This document shows positions 10,536 through 23,340 of a DNA stretch of 64,000 nt, one piece after another. The position numbers and the translations under genes were made by a program. Source of the DNA: Bradyrhizobium sp. CCBAU 53338 (GTDB lineage Bacteria > Pseudomonadota > Alphaproteobacteria > Rhizobiales > Xanthobacteraceae); assembly GCF_015291665.1 (NCBI RefSeq), contig NZ_CP030048.1, positions 5,704,001-5,768,000 on the forward strand. The letters are read 5' to 3'. The first letter of the stretch is position 1. Each line of letters opens with the position of its first letter. The notes under the pieces were generated by a model. The model saw nothing but the letters and a program-made list of their open reading frames with translations. It was not told the DNA's origin and did no database searches.

Positions 10536-11144
10536 TCACTCGGTCGAGCGGCGCAACTCGAGCGGACCGTCGTTCTTCGTTTCGGATTTCGGCTCGGACT
10601 TGGCTACCGACTTCACCGGTTCGATCCGGCTGCTCTCGACCCGCGGCGTCTCGACGCGCGTTGCGACTTCGGTGCTCGGCGTATTGACCGAACCGGTGGT
10701 CTGCTCGGACCTGCGCAGCGAGCGCGGCCGGGCAACGGCGCGCGCCATCAGCATCTGATTGCCGCCCTGGTGATGAAAGTCGCAATAAGCGAAACCCATG
10801 CCCGAGACGGAGCCGCGGAAGCTGCGATCGTCGGTCTTTTCGAGGTTGAAACAAGGCTCGAACGGAATGCCCTTGATCGAGGCGCAGACATTCTGGCCGC
10901 GGATCTGGAGCGTGTTGCCGGGAAGGCGGATGTGGCGTACGGGGCCCGAGCCGGAGAACTGCACCGCGCCGGCGGCGCCGAGATCATCGAGGATGCGACC
11001 CGCACCGCGGGTGCCGTCGAAGCAGGTGAAGGCGAAGACCTTGCCGGCGACGAAACGCCGCGCCTCGTCGGCGTTCATGCTCCCGGCCAAAGCGATGGCC
11101 GGCGCAAACGTCATGACAGCCCCCAACACGATACGCGCAAGCAT
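10536..11144 (-). CDS. Secreted protein of unknown function
   Basis: A 202-residue protein. MLARIVLGAVMTFAPAIALAGS is a signal peptide with a likely cut after ALA. The mature part begins MNADEARRFVAGKVFAFTCFDG, a conserved N-terminal pattern of small periplasmic proteins in Rhizobiales, and holds four cysteines (CFDG, VCAS, PCFN, YCDF) that could form two disulfides. The last 60 residues are a Ser/Lys/Glu-rich disordered tail. ATG 11144 is chosen because it gives a compact signal peptide; an in-frame start lies seven codons upstream. The function is unknown. Confidence 0.8.
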   Translation of the reverse strand: MLARIVLGAVMTFAPAIALAGSMNADEARRFVAGKVFAFTCFDGTRGAGRILDDLGAAGAVQFSGSGPVRHIRLPGNTLQIRGQNVCASIKGIPFEPCFNLEKTDDRSFRGSVSGMGFAYCDFHHQGGNQMLMARAVARPRSLRRSEQTTGSVNTPSTEVATRVETPRVESSRIEPVKSVAKSEPKSETKNDGPLELRRSTE

Positions 11145-11256
11145 GCACAACTCCGAACCAACCACGCAGCGGGCGATGCCTTATCTCTTTACCCGCTGCT
11201 TACCATACTAACCATGGCGACATTGAAGCAGCTTGGTTGGTAAAGTCTGAACGCCG

Positions 11257-12243
11257 TTAGACGATTTTTACCACGATGCGGCCGCGGACCTGGCCGGCCA
11301 GGATTTTCGCACCCCATTCCGAGACTTCGCCAAGCGAAATTTCCGTAGTAATTTCAGATAGTTTCGACCGATCGAGATCGGAGGCGAGGCGCTGCCAGGC
11401 GGCTTTTCGCGGCGGAAGCGGGCACATCACGGAATCGATGCCGAGAAGGCACACCCCGCGCAAAATGAAGGGTGCGACAGAAGTCGGCAGGTCCATGCCG
11501 GCCGCGAGACCGCAAGCGGCGATGGCGCCACCATACTTGGTCATCGAGAGGAGATTCGCGAGCGTGGTCGAGCCGACGCTGTCGACGCCGCCCGCCCAGC
11601 GCTCCTTGGCGAGCGGTTTTGCCGGGCCCGACAATTCATTGCGGTCGATCACCTCGGCGGCCCCCAGGCTCTTCAGGTAATCGGCCTCGGAAGCCCTGCC
11701 CGTCGAGGCGATGACGTGATAGCCGAGCTTCGACAATACGGCTGTCGCAACCGAGCCGACACCGCCGGCGGCGCCCGTGACCACCACGGGGCCACTCTTC
11801 GGCGACAGGCCATGCTTCTCCAGCGCCAGCACGGACAGCATTGCCGTGAAGCCGGCAGTACCGATCGCCATGGCATCGCGCGCCGACAGGCCCTGCGGCA
11901 GGGCCACCAGCCAGTCGCCCTTCACCCGCGCCTTCTCGGCATAGGCGCCGAGATGGGTCTCGCCCATGCCCCAGCCGGTACAGACGACCGTGTCGCCCGC
12001 CTTCCACTGCGGGTGCGACGAGGCTTCGACCGTACCGGCGAAATCGATGCCGGCGATCATCGGGAAGCGGCGCACCACCGGCGCCTTGCCCGTCAGCGCG
12101 AGGCCGTCCTTGTAGTTCAGCGTCGACCATTCGACGCGGACTGTCACGTCGCCATCCATCAGTTCGGCCTCGTCGAACTGTGTGAGCGCGGCGGTGGTGC
12201 CCTTGTCCGCCTTGTCGATCCTGATCGCCTTGAATGTGGCCAC
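11257..12243 (-). CDS. acuI: AcuI/YhdH-type NADPH-dependent acryloyl-CoA reductase (MDR family)
   Basis: A 328-residue medium-chain dehydrogenase/reductase. The N-terminal GroES-like domain contains [14 protein letters not shown] and [12 protein letters not shown], and the nucleotide-binding domain contains [14 protein letters not shown]. These are the signatures of the YhdH/AcuI subfamily, which lacks zinc and reduces acryloyl-CoA to propionyl-CoA with NADPH. It lies 42 bases after the MFS transporter on the same strand, so the two are probably co-transcribed. Older annotations call this family quinone oxidoreductase. Subfamily assignment is firm; the physiological substrate here is inferred. 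Confidence 0.85.
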   Translation of the reverse strand: MATFKAIRIDKADKGTTAALTQFDEAELMDGDVTVRVEWSTLNYKDGLALTGKAPVVRRFPMIAGIDFAGTVEASSHPQWKAGDTVVCTGWGMGETHLGAYAEKARVKGDWLVALPQGLSARDAMAIGTAGFTAMLSVLALEKHGLSPKSGPVVVTGAAGGVGSVATAVLSKLGYHVIASTGRASEADYLKSLGAAEVIDRNELSGPAKPLAKERWAGGVDSVGSTTLANLLSMTKYGGAIAACGLAAGMDLPTSVAPFILRGVCLLGIDSVMCPLPPRKAAWQRLASDLDRSKLSEITTEISLGEVSEWGAKILAGQVRGRIVVKIV

Positions 12244-12285
12244 GGCTTGAACTCCCTGACTTGTTTGACCGGGATGTTTAGCCGA

Positions 12286-13539
12286 TCAGGCAGGCTGCGC
12301 AACCATCCGTGCCACCGGCTTCTCCACGATCGGAAGGTTGATCAGCGCCGAGAGGATGCCGAACAGGATCGAAAGCCACCAGATCGGCGTGTAGGAACCG
12401 AACTTCTCGAACACGATACCGCCCAGCCAGACCCCGAGGAAGCCGCCGACCTGATGGCTGACGAAGGCGAAGCCATAGAGCGTGGCCAGCCAGCGCGTGC
12501 CGAACATCAGCGCCACCAGCGCCGAAGTTGGCGGCACCGTCGAGAGCCAGGTCAGGCCGGAGACCGCGCCGAATGCGATGGCCGAGAACGGCGTGATCGG
12601 GAACGAGATGAAGGCGAGCGTTGCCAACGCGCGGGTAAAATAGATGGCGGAGAGGATGTAGCGCTTGGGCAGCGAGTTCTGGAGGTAGCCGACGCTGAGC
12701 GAGCCCATGATGTTGAACAGGCCGATCGCGGCAATCACCCAGCCACCAGTTTGCGTCGAGACACCGCGGTCGACCAGGAACGCCGGCAGATGCACGGTGA
12801 TGAAAGCGAGCTGGAAGCCGCAGGTGAAGAAGCCGAGCACGAGGAGCACATAGGAGCGATGGCCGAAGGCTTCGGCAAGCGCCTTGGTAATGGTCTGCTC
12901 GTCCGCTGGCGCCGCATGGGCCGCACTTGCGACCGGCGGCGTCGAGATCGCCAGCGCGAGCGGGATGATCAGCAGCATCAGGAAGCCGAACACCGTGAGC
13001 GCCTGCTGCCAGCCGAAATTGTCGATCAGCGCCACGCCGATCGGCGCGAACAGGAACTGGCCGAGCGAGCCTGCCGCCGTACCGGCGCCAAGCGCAAGGC
13101 CGCGCTTCTCGACCGGCAGAAGCTTTGTGAAGGCCGCCAGTACCAGGTTGAACGAACAACCCGCAAGGCCAAAGCCGACCATCACACCCGCGCCAATGTT
13201 GAGCGAGAGCGGCGTCGAGGAGTAGCGCATCAGCAATAGACCGCCGGCATAGAGCAGCGCTCCGATGCACATCACGCGGAACAGGCCGAAGCGATCGGCG
13301 ATCGCGCCCGCAAAGGGCTGACCCAATCCCCACAGCAAGTTCTGAAAGGCGATGGCGAGGCCAAACACGTCGCGGCCCCAGGCAAATTCATGGCTCATCG
13401 GCTGCACGAAGAAGCCGAGCGCCGAGCGCGGGCCGAAGCCGAGCATGCCGATGGCGCAGCCGCAGAGAATGATGACGGCTGGTGTGCGCCAACCGGAGGA
13501 ACGAGATGCAGGAGCGAGGTCGCCCGCTTGTATCGACAT
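12286..13539 (-). CDS. Major facilitator superfamily transporter
   Basis: A 417-residue inner-membrane transporter with about 12 hydrophobic helices, an MFS loop-2 motif region (GAIADRFGLFRVM) after helix 2, and a large central loop near residues 200-220. It resembles the oxalate/formate antiporter-like and YbfB-like groups of anion carriers. It is the first gene of a likely two-gene unit with acuI, which suggests import or export of a small organic acid, but that is inference. A perfect inverted repeat lies 56 bases upstream of its start and may be an operator. Confidence 0.88.
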   Translation of the reverse strand: MSIQAGDLAPASRSSGWRTPAVIILCGCAIGMLGFGPRSALGFFVQPMSHEFAWGRDVFGLAIAFQNLLWGLGQPFAGAIADRFGLFRVMCIGALLYAGGLLLMRYSSTPLSLNIGAGVMVGFGLAGCSFNLVLAAFTKLLPVEKRGLALGAGTAAGSLGQFLFAPIGVALIDNFGWQQALTVFGFLMLLIIPLALAISTPPVASAAHAAPADEQTITKALAEAFGHRSYVLLVLGFFTCGFQLAFITVHLPAFLVDRGVSTQTGGWVIAAIGLFNIMGSLSVGYLQNSLPKRYILSAIYFTRALATLAFISFPITPFSAIAFGAVSGLTWLSTVPPTSALVALMFGTRWLATLYGFAFVSHQVGGFLGVWLGGIVFEKFGSYTPIWWLSILFGILSALINLPIVEKPVARMVAQPA

Positions 13540-13594
13540 GGGTCTTGCTCATCGTTTCTCGGCGGATCCGGGATAGGTAACCGCGAGGCCGCCA

Positions 13595-13614
13595 TTTAAT
13601 GCAGATGCATTAAA
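13595..13614. promoter_or_regulatory. Perfect 20-bp inverted repeat upstream of the MFS-acuI unit
   Basis: TTTAATGCA and TGCATTAAA are perfectly complementary 9-base arms around a GA spacer, in an AT-rich patch of a GC-rich region. It is 56 bases before the MFS start, a normal operator position. No regulator is encoded next to it, and the binding protein is unknown. Confidence 0.55.
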
Positions 13615-13758
13615 ATCCCAAGTCGAAAGTGATTGCGTTGCGCGGGGGGCTCTTGCGGGAGCATTGCGTTTCATCGCGACCTTTCCTTGGGCGCGAGCCG
13701 CGGCTTGACGTGAATGTGTGCGAAGGGGTCTGGCGGTCCTGGCCGTGCCATGCTAAGT

Positions 13759-13785
13759 TTGATCTACTCAGATTGAGCATATATA
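13759..13785. promoter_or_regulatory. Upstream NadQ-like operator before nadA
   Basis: ACTCAGATTGAGC followed by ATATATA repeats the core and right arm of the stronger site at 13834-13860; its left arm is degraded. CTCA and TGAG form the inverted core. The centres of the two sites are about 75 bases apart. Nearly the same sequence appearing twice in one intergenic region supports a tandem operator. Confidence 0.6.
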
Positions 13786-13833
13786 GCTTCACCTGAAATC
13801 CGCCCCGGCCTCTCGGCCGGATTTCTCGGGCTC

Positions 13834-13860
13834 TATATATACTCATATTGAGCATATATA
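13834..13860. promoter_or_regulatory. Main NadQ-like operator before nadA
   Basis: A 27-bp near-perfect palindrome: arm TATATAT, core ACTCATATTGAGC, arm ATATATA. Only the three central positions and one symmetric pair break the symmetry. It ends 19 bases before the nadA ATG and would overlap the promoter, suiting repression. The probable regulator is encoded at 243-1202. Confidence 0.75.
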
Positions 13861-13879
13861 ACTGACATGGGAGGCTTCG

Positions 13880-14983
13880 ATGCCGATCGCAGGAATTTAC
13901 GGCCCCGACGATTTCGCCAGCCGGCCGCAGGGCCAGCCCACCTCCGCCCCACCGGCGGCGGGGCGACGAGGACCCGCGCTGCCGCGTCCTTCGCTCGAAT
14001 GGACCAGTGAAGTCGAACGCGCCACCGCGCCGATCTACGAGCGCATCAAGCACGTGATCCCGCCGATCGAGTGGCCGCTGATGGCGCCGACGATTCACGC
14101 GATCAACCAGCTCAAGCGCGCACGGAACGCGGTGATCCTCGCCCACAACTACCAGGCGCCGGAGATATTTCATGGCGTCGCCGACATCGGCGGCGACTCG
14201 CTCCAGCTCGCCGTCGAAGCCACCAAGGTGAAGGCCGACATCATCGTTCAATGCGGCGTGCACTTCATGGCGGAAACCTCAAAACTGCTCAATCCGGACA
14301 AGACGGTGCTGATCCCCGATACGCGCGCCGGCTGCTCGCTCGCCGCCAGCATCACCGGCGCCGATGTGCGCCTGCTCCGCGAAAAATTTCCGGGCGTGCC
14401 TGTCGTCGCTTATGTCAACACCTCGGCGGAGGTGAAGGCCGAAGTCGACATCTGCTGCACCTCGTCGAATGCGATGCAGGTAGTCGAGAGCCTGAATGCG
14501 CCCACCGTGATTTTCCTGCCCGACCGCTATCTGGCGACCTATGTCGCCTCGAAGACCAACGTCAGGATCATCGCCTGGAAAGGCGCGTGCGAAGTGCACG
14601 AACGCTTCACCGGCGACGAGTTGCGCGCCTTCCGCGACGCCGATCCCTCCGTGCAGATCATCGCGCATCCCGAATGCCCGCCCGACGTGCTGGCGGAGGC
14701 CGATTTTACCGGCTCGACCGCGCACATGATCAACTGGGTACGCCAGCGGCGGCCGAAGCGTCTCGTGATGATCACGGAATGCTCGATGGCCGACAATGTC
14801 CGCGCTGAGCTGCCCGACGTCGAGATGCTACGCCCCTGCAATCTTTGCCCGCACATGAAGCGCATCACGCTGTCCAACGTCCTGGAGAGCCTGCTGACAT
14901 CAGGCGAGGAAGTGACGATCGATCCGGCGCTTGCGCAGCGTGCGCGGCGGTCAGTCGAGCGGATGATCAATCTGAAGAATTGA
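13880..14983 (+). CDS. nadA: Quinolinate synthase
   Basis: A 367-residue enzyme that condenses iminoaspartate with dihydroxyacetone phosphate to quinolinate, using a [4Fe-4S] cluster. Visible family motifs are [23 protein letters not shown] with the first cluster cysteine, HPECP, and CNLCPHM near residue 325. The N-terminus has about 45 residues before the core, including a Pro/Ala-rich stretch (about 15-35) encoded by a GC-rich hairpin-forming segment near 13.94 kb. GGGAG at 13869-13873 fixes the start. It is the first gene of nadABC; nadB begins 8 bases after its stop. Two NadQ-like palindromes precede it. Confidence 0.97.
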   Translation: MPIAGIYGPDDFASRPQGQPTSAPPAAGRRGPALPRPSLEWTSEVERATAPIYERIKHVIPPIEWPLMAPTIHAINQLKRARNAVILAHNYQAPEIFHGVADIGGDSLQLAVEATKVKADIIVQCGVHFMAETSKLLNPDKTVLIPDTRAGCSLAASITGADVRLLREKFPGVPVVAYVNTSAEVKAEVDICCTSSNAMQVVESLNAPTVIFLPDRYLATYVASKTNVRIIAWKGACEVHERFTGDELRAFRDADPSVQIIAHPECPPDVLAEADFTGSTAHMINWVRQRRPKRLVMITECSMADNVRAELPDVEMLRPCNLCPHMKRITLSNVLESLLTSGEEVTIDPALAQRARRSVERMINLKN

Positions 14984-14991
14984 GGCCTGAC

Positions 14992-16599
14992 ATGACGAGC
15001 AACATCCACAACCTCACCCGCTCCACCGACGACGTCGTCATCGTCGGCGGTGGCCTCGCCGGGCTGTTCTGCGCGCTCAAGCTTTCGCCGCGGCCGGTGA
15101 CACTGATCTCGGCGGCACCGCTTGGACAGGGCGCATCGTCCGCATGGGCGCAAGGCGGCATCGCGGCCGCAGTCGCCGACGGCGACAGTCCCGAAGCACA
15201 TGCCGCGGACACGATTGCGGTCGGCGGCGGCATCGTCGACGAAGCCATTGCGCTCGGCATCGCGCGCGAGGCTGGCCTGCGCGTTCACGATCTGCTCGCG
15301 TATGGCGTGCCGTTCGATCGGGATCTCGAAGGTCGGCTTGCCGTGGGGCGCGAAGCTGCGCATTCGGCACGCCGCATCGTTCATGTCCGTGGCGATGGCG
15401 CGGGTGCCGCGATCATCGCGACCCTGAACGAGGCCGTGCGCCGCACGCCGTCGATCCGCCTGATCGAGGGCTTCGTCGCAGAAGCACTACTGACCGAAGA
15501 TGGCTCCGTCACCGGACTTCAATTGCGCGAGGCGGGTAATTTGGCAGCGACGCCCGTGATGATCGCCTCGCGCACCATCGTGCTCGCGACCGGCGGCATC
15601 GGCCATCTCTATGCCGTCACCACCAATCCGACTGAGGCCAACGGATCTGGCCTTGCGATCGCGGCGCGCGCCGGCGCCCTGATTGCCGATCCGGAATTCG
15701 TGCAGTTTCACCCAACCGCCATCATGACCGGCCGCGACCCGGCGCCGCTCGCGACAGAGGCGTTGCGCGGCGAAGGCGCAACGCTGATCAACGCTGACGG
15801 CGAACGTTTCATGGCGCCGCTTCATCCCCTTGCCGAGCTCGCACCGCGCGACATCGTGGCCCGCGGCGTGTTTGCCGAGATCGCGGCGGGACGCGGAGCT
15901 TTCCTCGATGCGAGGCAGGCACTCGGCGCGCGCTTCGCCGACAAATTCCCCACCGTGCATGCGAGCTGCATCGCCGCCGGCATCGACCCGGCGACGCAAG
16001 CCATCCCGATCGCGCCGGCCGTGCATTATCACATGGGCGGCATTGCCGTGGACACACGCGGGCGCAGCTCGATCGACGGACTCTGGGCTGGCGGCGAGGT
16101 GTCGTCCACCGGCATGCATGGCGCCAACCGGCTTGCGTCGAATTCGTTACTGGAAGCCGTGGTTTATGCCGCTCGCATCGCCGAGGACATCGCGGGTCAA
16201 GCGATCCCCTCGCCGGCTCGCCTCCCCCAGGCGCTGGCCACGCCGCGCGCCGGCGCGCTGGATGCGAGCGTCGTGAAGCGGCTGCGGGCGATGATGAGCG
16301 CGAATGTCGGCGTGATCCGCGAGCGCGACGGACTTGCGGACGCCGTGCGCAGTTTTGCCGCGCTCGAGCACGCGGCGACAAGCATCGTGGTTCGCAACAT
16401 CGCAACAACAGCTCTGCTCGTGGCGGCCTCAGCCTGGAGCCGGCGCGAGAGCCGTGGCGCGCACTGCCGGGCCGACCATCCTGCGGAAGTCCCCGCACTC
16501 GCGCGGCGAACAATGACGACACTCGCCGAAGCACACGACGTTGCGGACGGCCTCACCGAACATTCGACACCGCGCATCGCGCAATCCATGATCGCCTGA
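14992..16599 (+). CDS. nadB: L-aspartate oxidase
   Basis: A 535-residue flavoprotein that oxidises L-aspartate to iminoaspartate for quinolinate synthesis. [16 protein letters not shown] is the FAD-binding dinucleotide fold; [20 protein letters not shown] and [12 protein letters not shown] are characteristic of NadB and the related fumarate reductase flavoproteins; [15 protein letters not shown] is the second FAD contact. ATG 14992, immediately after nadA, is preferred over an in-frame extension inside nadA. The middle position of nadABC confirms the role. The C-terminal helical domain is on the short side but recognisable. Confidence 0.96.
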   Translation: MTSNIHNLTRSTDDVVIVGGGLAGLFCALKLSPRPVTLISAAPLGQGASSAWAQGGIAAAVADGDSPEAHAADTIAVGGGIVDEAIALGIAREAGLRVHDLLAYGVPFDRDLEGRLAVGREAAHSARRIVHVRGDGAGAAIIATLNEAVRRTPSIRLIEGFVAEALLTEDGSVTGLQLREAGNLAATPVMIASRTIVLATGGIGHLYAVTTNPTEANGSGLAIAARAGALIADPEFVQFHPTAIMTGRDPAPLATEALRGEGATLINADGERFMAPLHPLAELAPRDIVARGVFAEIAAGRGAFLDARQALGARFADKFPTVHASCIAAGIDPATQAIPIAPAVHYHMGGIAVDTRGRSSIDGLWAGGEVSSTGMHGANRLASNSLLEAVVYAARIAEDIAGQAIPSPARLPQALATPRAGALDASVVKRLRAMMSANVGVIRERDGLADAVRSFAALEHAATSIVVRNIATTALLVAASAWSRRESRGAHCRADHPAEVPALARRTMTTLAEAHDVADGLTEHSTPRIAQSMIA

Positions 16600-16610
16600 C
16601 GGAGCCCTTT

Positions 16611-17489
16611 ATGATCACCCCGACCTCCCTGCTCTATCCCGACGCATTCCTGTCACCGCTGGCCATCGACGATGCCGTTCGGCGTGCGCTCGACGAGGAT
16701 CTCGGGCGCGCCGGCGACATCACCTCGCTCGCGACGATCCCGGAAGCAACAAAAGCGCAGGCCGCCCTCGTGGCGCGACAGTCCGGAGTCATCGCCGGCC
16801 TGCCGCTGGCAGTGGCGACCTTGCATAGGCTCTCGTCCGACATCGAGGTCCGCGCGCATGTCCGCGACGCCGGGCGCGTCACCCGCGGGCAGCATGTGCT
16901 GACGATCTCAGGTCCGGCGCGTGCCATTCTCACCGCCGAGCGAACTGCGCTGAATTTCGTCGGGCGTCTCTCCGGCATCGCCACGCTCACGGCCGCCTAC
17001 GTCGCGCGCACCGAAGGCACCAAGATGCGCATCTGCTGCACGCGAAAGACCACGCCGGGATTGCGGGCGCTGGAGAAATATGCGGTGCGTTGCGGCGGCG
17101 GCTTCAATCACCGTTTCGGGCTCGACGATGCGATCCTGGTCAAGGACAACCACATCGCGGTCGCCGGCGGCATCCGCCCCGTTCTGGAGCGCGCCCGCGC
17201 CCATGCCGGTCATCTCGTCAAGATCGAGATCGAGGTGGATACACTGGCGCAGCTCCGCGAGGTGCTCGACACGGGAATGGCCGAGGCCGTGCTGCTCGAC
17301 AACATGGATATCGCGACGCTGCGCGAAGCTGTCAGGATGACGGAAGGCCGCCTGAAGCTGGAGGCCTCCGGCGGCGTCACGCTGGACTCGATTGCCGGGA
17401 TCGCGGCCACCGGCGTCGACTACGTCTCGTCAGGCGCGCTGACGCATTCGGCGCCGAACTTCGACTGCGCAATGGATATTGCGGCGTGA
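16611..17489 (+). CDS. nadC: Nicotinate-nucleotide pyrophosphorylase (carboxylating)
   Basis: A 292-residue quinolinate phosphoribosyltransferase: quinolinate plus PRPP gives nicotinate mononucleotide, CO2 and pyrophosphate. [44 protein letters not shown] and [11 protein letters not shown] contain the conserved substrate-binding Arg, His and Lys residues, and [13 protein letters not shown] and [12 protein letters not shown] close the barrel. It starts 11 bases after nadB and is the last gene of the operon. The next gene is convergent, 7 bases away. Confidence 0.97.
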   Translation: MITPTSLLYPDAFLSPLAIDDAVRRALDEDLGRAGDITSLATIPEATKAQAALVARQSGVIAGLPLAVATLHRLSSDIEVRAHVRDAGRVTRGQHVLTISGPARAILTAERTALNFVGRLSGIATLTAAYVARTEGTKMRICCTRKTTPGLRALEKYAVRCGGGFNHRFGLDDAILVKDNHIAVAGGIRPVLERARAHAGHLVKIEIEVDTLAQLREVLDTGMAEAVLLDNMDIATLREAVRMTEGRLKLEASGGVTLDSIAGIAATGVDYVSSGALTHSAPNFDCAMDIAA

Positions 17490-17496
17490 GATGCGC

Positions 17497-18960
17497 TCAG
17501 CGCCGCTCGGTCACGCCCATCTCGGCTGAGCTCTTGGCTTCCTGCACGAGCTCGGCCGAGAGCGCGGCGGTCTGCGCCGGCGTGCCCCAACTCGGCTCCT
17601 CGTCGCCGTCGCCCCAGGCGCGGGGCCTGTAGAAGGTGTGAACGCCGAATTTGTACATCTTCTTCATCTCGGCGACCCAGGATGGACGCACCCAATAGGC
17701 ATGATAGTGCGTCGACTTGCCGACCTCGGGCAGCCAGATCTGGCCATCGAGCATCGCCTTCGAAATCTTCCTGGCCCGCTCCCACATCTCGGGCTCGCGG
17801 ATCACGTCGGGATTGTTGTCGCAGGCGAAAGTGAACTGGCAGGCGAAGTGGCGGTACTTGTTCTGGTAGACGACGCCGCAGACGTTGTCGGGGTATTTGC
17901 CGGAGAATACGCGGTTCATCACCACCTGCGCGACCGCGATCTGGCCGCGCACGGCCTCGCCGCGGGATTCGAAATACACCGCCTCGGCGAGGCACTTTTC
18001 CGACTTCGCGCGCGACTTCTCGTCCAGCGCCAGCCGCTCGGCCGGCGATTTGGAGCGCTGGTTGTCGGCGTTGACCTCGCCCTTCGGCGCGACGCTCTCG
18101 CCGCTCTCACCCGCATTTCCGGCGCCCTCGTTCGGCGGCGACAGCGAGGCGACTTTCAAATCAGGATCGGGCATCACGATCAGCGGCTCGGCGCCGGGCT
18201 GCCAGCTCTCGATGCTCTCGAGATTGCCGCCAAGCGAGGAGCTGCCGAAGAACAGGTTCGAGGTCTTGACGCTGAAAGGGTCGCGCGGCGGAGCGGCGAC
18301 CGCCGCCTGCTTCAGTGCGTTGAGCGGCTGCGCCGCGAAAGACAGGGCATTGTCGTCCGCCTTCGGTGCACCGGTATATTGGGCCAATGGCGGCGCGCGC
18401 ATCGCTTCCTGGAGTTCGGGATCGAGCGCTGCCGCGGACTCAGGCGACATCGCCTGCGGCTGCGCGACGGGCAACTCAGCCGTTTTGGCACCAAATACCG
18501 AGCTGTTCGAGGTCGCGGGATCATGCTGCGGGGGCGCCGCGGCAGGCTCGCTCGTGTCAGGCACTGGCGTCGGCGTCACGGTGGCAAGACGGTCGCCCTT
18601 CAGCGCACGCTCGACCTTGGGAAAATCGGAGGCCCGGTAGCGCGCCGGTGCCTGCAGTGCCGGATTGCCGCGAGAAATGGTGCCGGTGACGTCGCGGCTG
18701 TCGAGGCTCGCGAGGCGAACCATCGCGCTCTGCGGCGCAGACGTCCCGATCGGGCGAGAGAAGCTGTAAGTCGCGAGCTGAATGGACGAGGCCGCAGAGA
18801 ATACCTGCTTCTGCCAGCGCTCGACGACGCCGGGCTGACGCGCCAGCAACGAGCCTATGTCCTGATAGCCGATCTCTCTGGGCATCAATGTGAAGACCAG
18901 GAGACCGATTCCGAAGGACGCGAACTGCGCGCCCTTCGGATGGTTACGCAACACTGACAT
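17497..18960 (-). CDS. Cell wall hydrolase, SleB family
   Basis: A 487-residue envelope protein. A hydrophobic N-terminal helix (about 14-28) is a membrane anchor or uncleaved signal. A long low-complexity Ala/Pro/Ser-rich region spans about 60-330. The C-terminal SleB/Hydrolase_2 domain runs from about 335 to 465, with CLAEAVYFESRGE including the catalytic Glu, QVVMNRV, and KYRHFACQFTFACD. Family members cut peptidoglycan. ATG 18960 is chosen; a GTG four codons upstream is equally possible, as neither has a clear ribosome site. The gene is convergent with nadC. Confidence 0.88.
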   Translation of the reverse strand: MSVLRNHPKGAQFASFGIGLLVFTLMPREIGYQDIGSLLARQPGVVERWQKQVFSAASSIQLATYSFSRPIGTSAPQSAMVRLASLDSRDVTGTISRGNPALQAPARYRASDFPKVERALKGDRLATVTPTPVPDTSEPAAAPPQHDPATSNSSVFGAKTAELPVAQPQAMSPESAAALDPELQEAMRAPPLAQYTGAPKADDNALSFAAQPLNALKQAAVAAPPRDPFSVKTSNLFFGSSSLGGNLESIESWQPGAEPLIVMPDPDLKVASLSPPNEGAGNAGESGESVAPKGEVNADNQRSKSPAERLALDEKSRAKSEKCLAEAVYFESRGEAVRGQIAVAQVVMNRVFSGKYPDNVCGVVYQNKYRHFACQFTFACDNNPDVIREPEMWERARKISKAMLDGQIWLPEVGKSTHYHAYWVRPSWVAEMKKMYKFGVHTFYRPRAWGDGDEEPSWGTPAQTAALSAELVQEAKSSAEMGVTERR

Positions 18961-19340
18961 CGATACGCTCACGCTACGCTTACGCCAGTTTTCGACCGAA
19001 CCCAGTACATCCGTGCAATTCGATCTTTATCGTAAGTATCCAATTTAGGTTGCCGGGGCGTTAATCGGCGTTGCGCTGCCGACACACTCAAGCCGCCTCA
19101 AGTGTTTTCGCGGAGCGATGCTGCGCATTGGTAAATGCGGGCTGATCTGAAGCGGTAAACAAGTGCTCAATGCAAATGGTGAAGGAACTCTTGCTGACGC
19201 GTATCAATACGGGACGCGTGCGTTTCCTCGGTCGTCATTGCTACCGTAGCTTCCACATCATCGGTGTCATGCGCCGGTTTGACCGGGGAAAACCATTACG
19301 TCGCAGCCCCTCGATTGAAGCAATGCTTGCTCGGAGCACC
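18961..19340. other. Gene-poor intergenic stretch
   Basis: Between the SleB gene start and the repeat near 19.35 kb I see no supported gene. An 80-codon plus-strand frame at 19170-19412 runs into the repeat and the ppdK terminator, has no convincing ribosome site and looks spurious. The first 110 bases, with AT-rich segments, probably hold the SleB promoter. Confidence 0.6.
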
Positions 19341-19368
19341 GGATCGCCCGGTCAAGCGGGCGATGACA
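19341..19368. repeat. Palindromic intergenic repeat
   Basis: GATCGCCCG and CGGGCGATGAC-type arms around a GTCAA loop form a hairpin of a kind found widely between genes in Bradyrhizobium. It is not adjacent to a T-run and is probably a mobile palindromic repeat rather than a terminator. Confidence 0.55.
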
Positions 19369-19417
19369 GCGAGGGTGTGACGACAGCGTTGTCTCAAATG
19401 AAGGTCGCCTGAAACGA

Positions 19418-19446
19418 AAAGAGGCGGAGCCAAGCCCCGCCTCTTT
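19418..19446 (-). terminator. Intrinsic terminator of ppdK
   Basis: AAAGAGGCGG and CCGCCTCTTT are perfectly complementary 10-base arms with a 9-base loop, 24 bases beyond the ppdK stop. On the minus strand the stem is followed by TTCGTTTC, so it fits a factor-independent terminator. Confidence 0.85.
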
Positions 19447-19469
19447 CGCATCGCATATGTCGCTTTAAC

Positions 19470-22382
<2,913 letters not shown>

Positions 22383-22478
22383 AGCTTGCACACAACCTGC
22401 GAGAGGAACGGGAAATTGCGGGCCTTACACCATTTTGGGCGGGCCCGCGCAAGTCGAAGAGTTCCGGAAAATGAAGGC

Positions 22479-22634
22479 CTAGAGATGGAGCCACTTCAAC
22501 AAACCGAGCCCGATCGCGCCATTGATGATGAGAAATATCGCGACGATCAGGTTCAGCAGGCGCGGCATGATCAGGATCAGCACACCCGCAAGCAGGGACA
22601 GGAGCGGCGAGATGTGGGCGACGGTGATATGCAT
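22479..22634 (-). CDS. Small membrane protein, DUF3096 family
   Basis: A 51-residue protein with two hydrophobic helices, LLSLLAGVLILIMP and LLNLIVAIFLIINGAIGLGL, ending WLHL. The LAGxLILxxPRLLNxIVAxxLIxxGxxGL pattern is that of DUF3096. GGAAAG lies about eight bases before ATG 22634. It is upstream of ppdK on the same strand, with a 96-base gap. Function is unknown. Confidence 0.85.
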   Translation of the reverse strand: MHITVAHISPLLSLLAGVLILIMPRLLNLIVAIFLIINGAIGLGLLKWLHL

Positions 22635-22871
22635 GAATTTTCTTTCCGAGCGTTAGGGCGAATCGCGGGCGGATCATACCGGACCGGGTTCCGTGGGTAG
22701 AGACGCGCGGGCCGCCCGACGGGTTCCGCCGTTCGCGAAAACTGCCCGAAATTGCCGCTGATGCGGCAAGGCTTTTTCGGAACATCGCGCGCGGCGCAGC
22801 ATTGGCAACCGGTCGCGCCACTGGCGCGTCCCGTAAAACCACGTCGCAAAAGCACGTCGAAGGAGTTGCCC

Positions 22872-23225
22872 ATGCGGAACAGGATTCTCGCCCTTGCAGC
22901 GCTCGCGGCCGCGATCGGCTCGCCCGTCGCGGCGCAGGCGCAAACCGGGATCACGGTGGGACGCGCGCCCGTCGTGGTCGATAGCGGCCCGACGATTGCG
23001 GTCGAGCAGCGGCCGGCTTTCCGTGACTATGTCGTCGAGCAACGTGTGCCGGCCTTCCATATTCCGGATCGCGTGATCGTCGGTGCCACCTTACCTGAAA
23101 CCGGCATCACCTATTATGACGTGCCGCAGCGTTTCGGCGCGACGACCTATCGCTACACCGTCGTGAACGGCGAGACGGTGCTGGTGGAGCCGCGCTCGCG
23201 ACGCATCGTCGAGGTGATGGACTGA
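22872..23225 (+). CDS. Secreted DUF1236-like protein
   Basis: A 117-residue protein with a signal peptide (MRNRILALAALAAAIGSPVAAQAQ, likely cut after AQA). The mature part has FRDYVVEQRVPAFHIPDRVIVGATLP and ITYYDVPQRFG...YRYTVVNGETVLVEPRSRRIVEV, the conserved repeat-like pattern of DUF1236 proteins, in which short strands end in VLV(D/E)P..R.IV. AGGAG at 22861-22865 sets the start. The periplasmic role is unknown. A hairpin with a T-run follows. Confidence 0.85.
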   Translation: MRNRILALAALAAAIGSPVAAQAQTGITVGRAPVVVDSGPTIAVEQRPAFRDYVVEQRVPAFHIPDRVIVGATLPETGITYYDVPQRFGATTYRYTVVNGETVLVEPRSRRIVEVMD

Positions 23226-23300
23226 TGTTGGTCGACTAGATGTCCGGCGCGCCATTTCAATCAGGCTGGCGCGAGCAGTGTTGATCGGACATCAGGCCCT

Positions 23301-23335
23301 GCCCGGTCTTCCCCCCGCCGGGCGGGGCATGTTTT
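23301..23335 (+). terminator. Probable terminator after the DUF1236 gene
   Basis: GCCCGG and CCGGGC pair around a C-rich loop and are followed by GGGGCATGTTTTG, giving a short stem with a T-run about 75 bases after the stop codon. Confidence 0.5.
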
Positions 23336-23340
23336 GTGCC

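Noticed and set aside
19170..19412. 80-codon plus-strand frame
   Set aside because: Runs through a repeat and the ppdK terminator with no ribosome site or family similarity.
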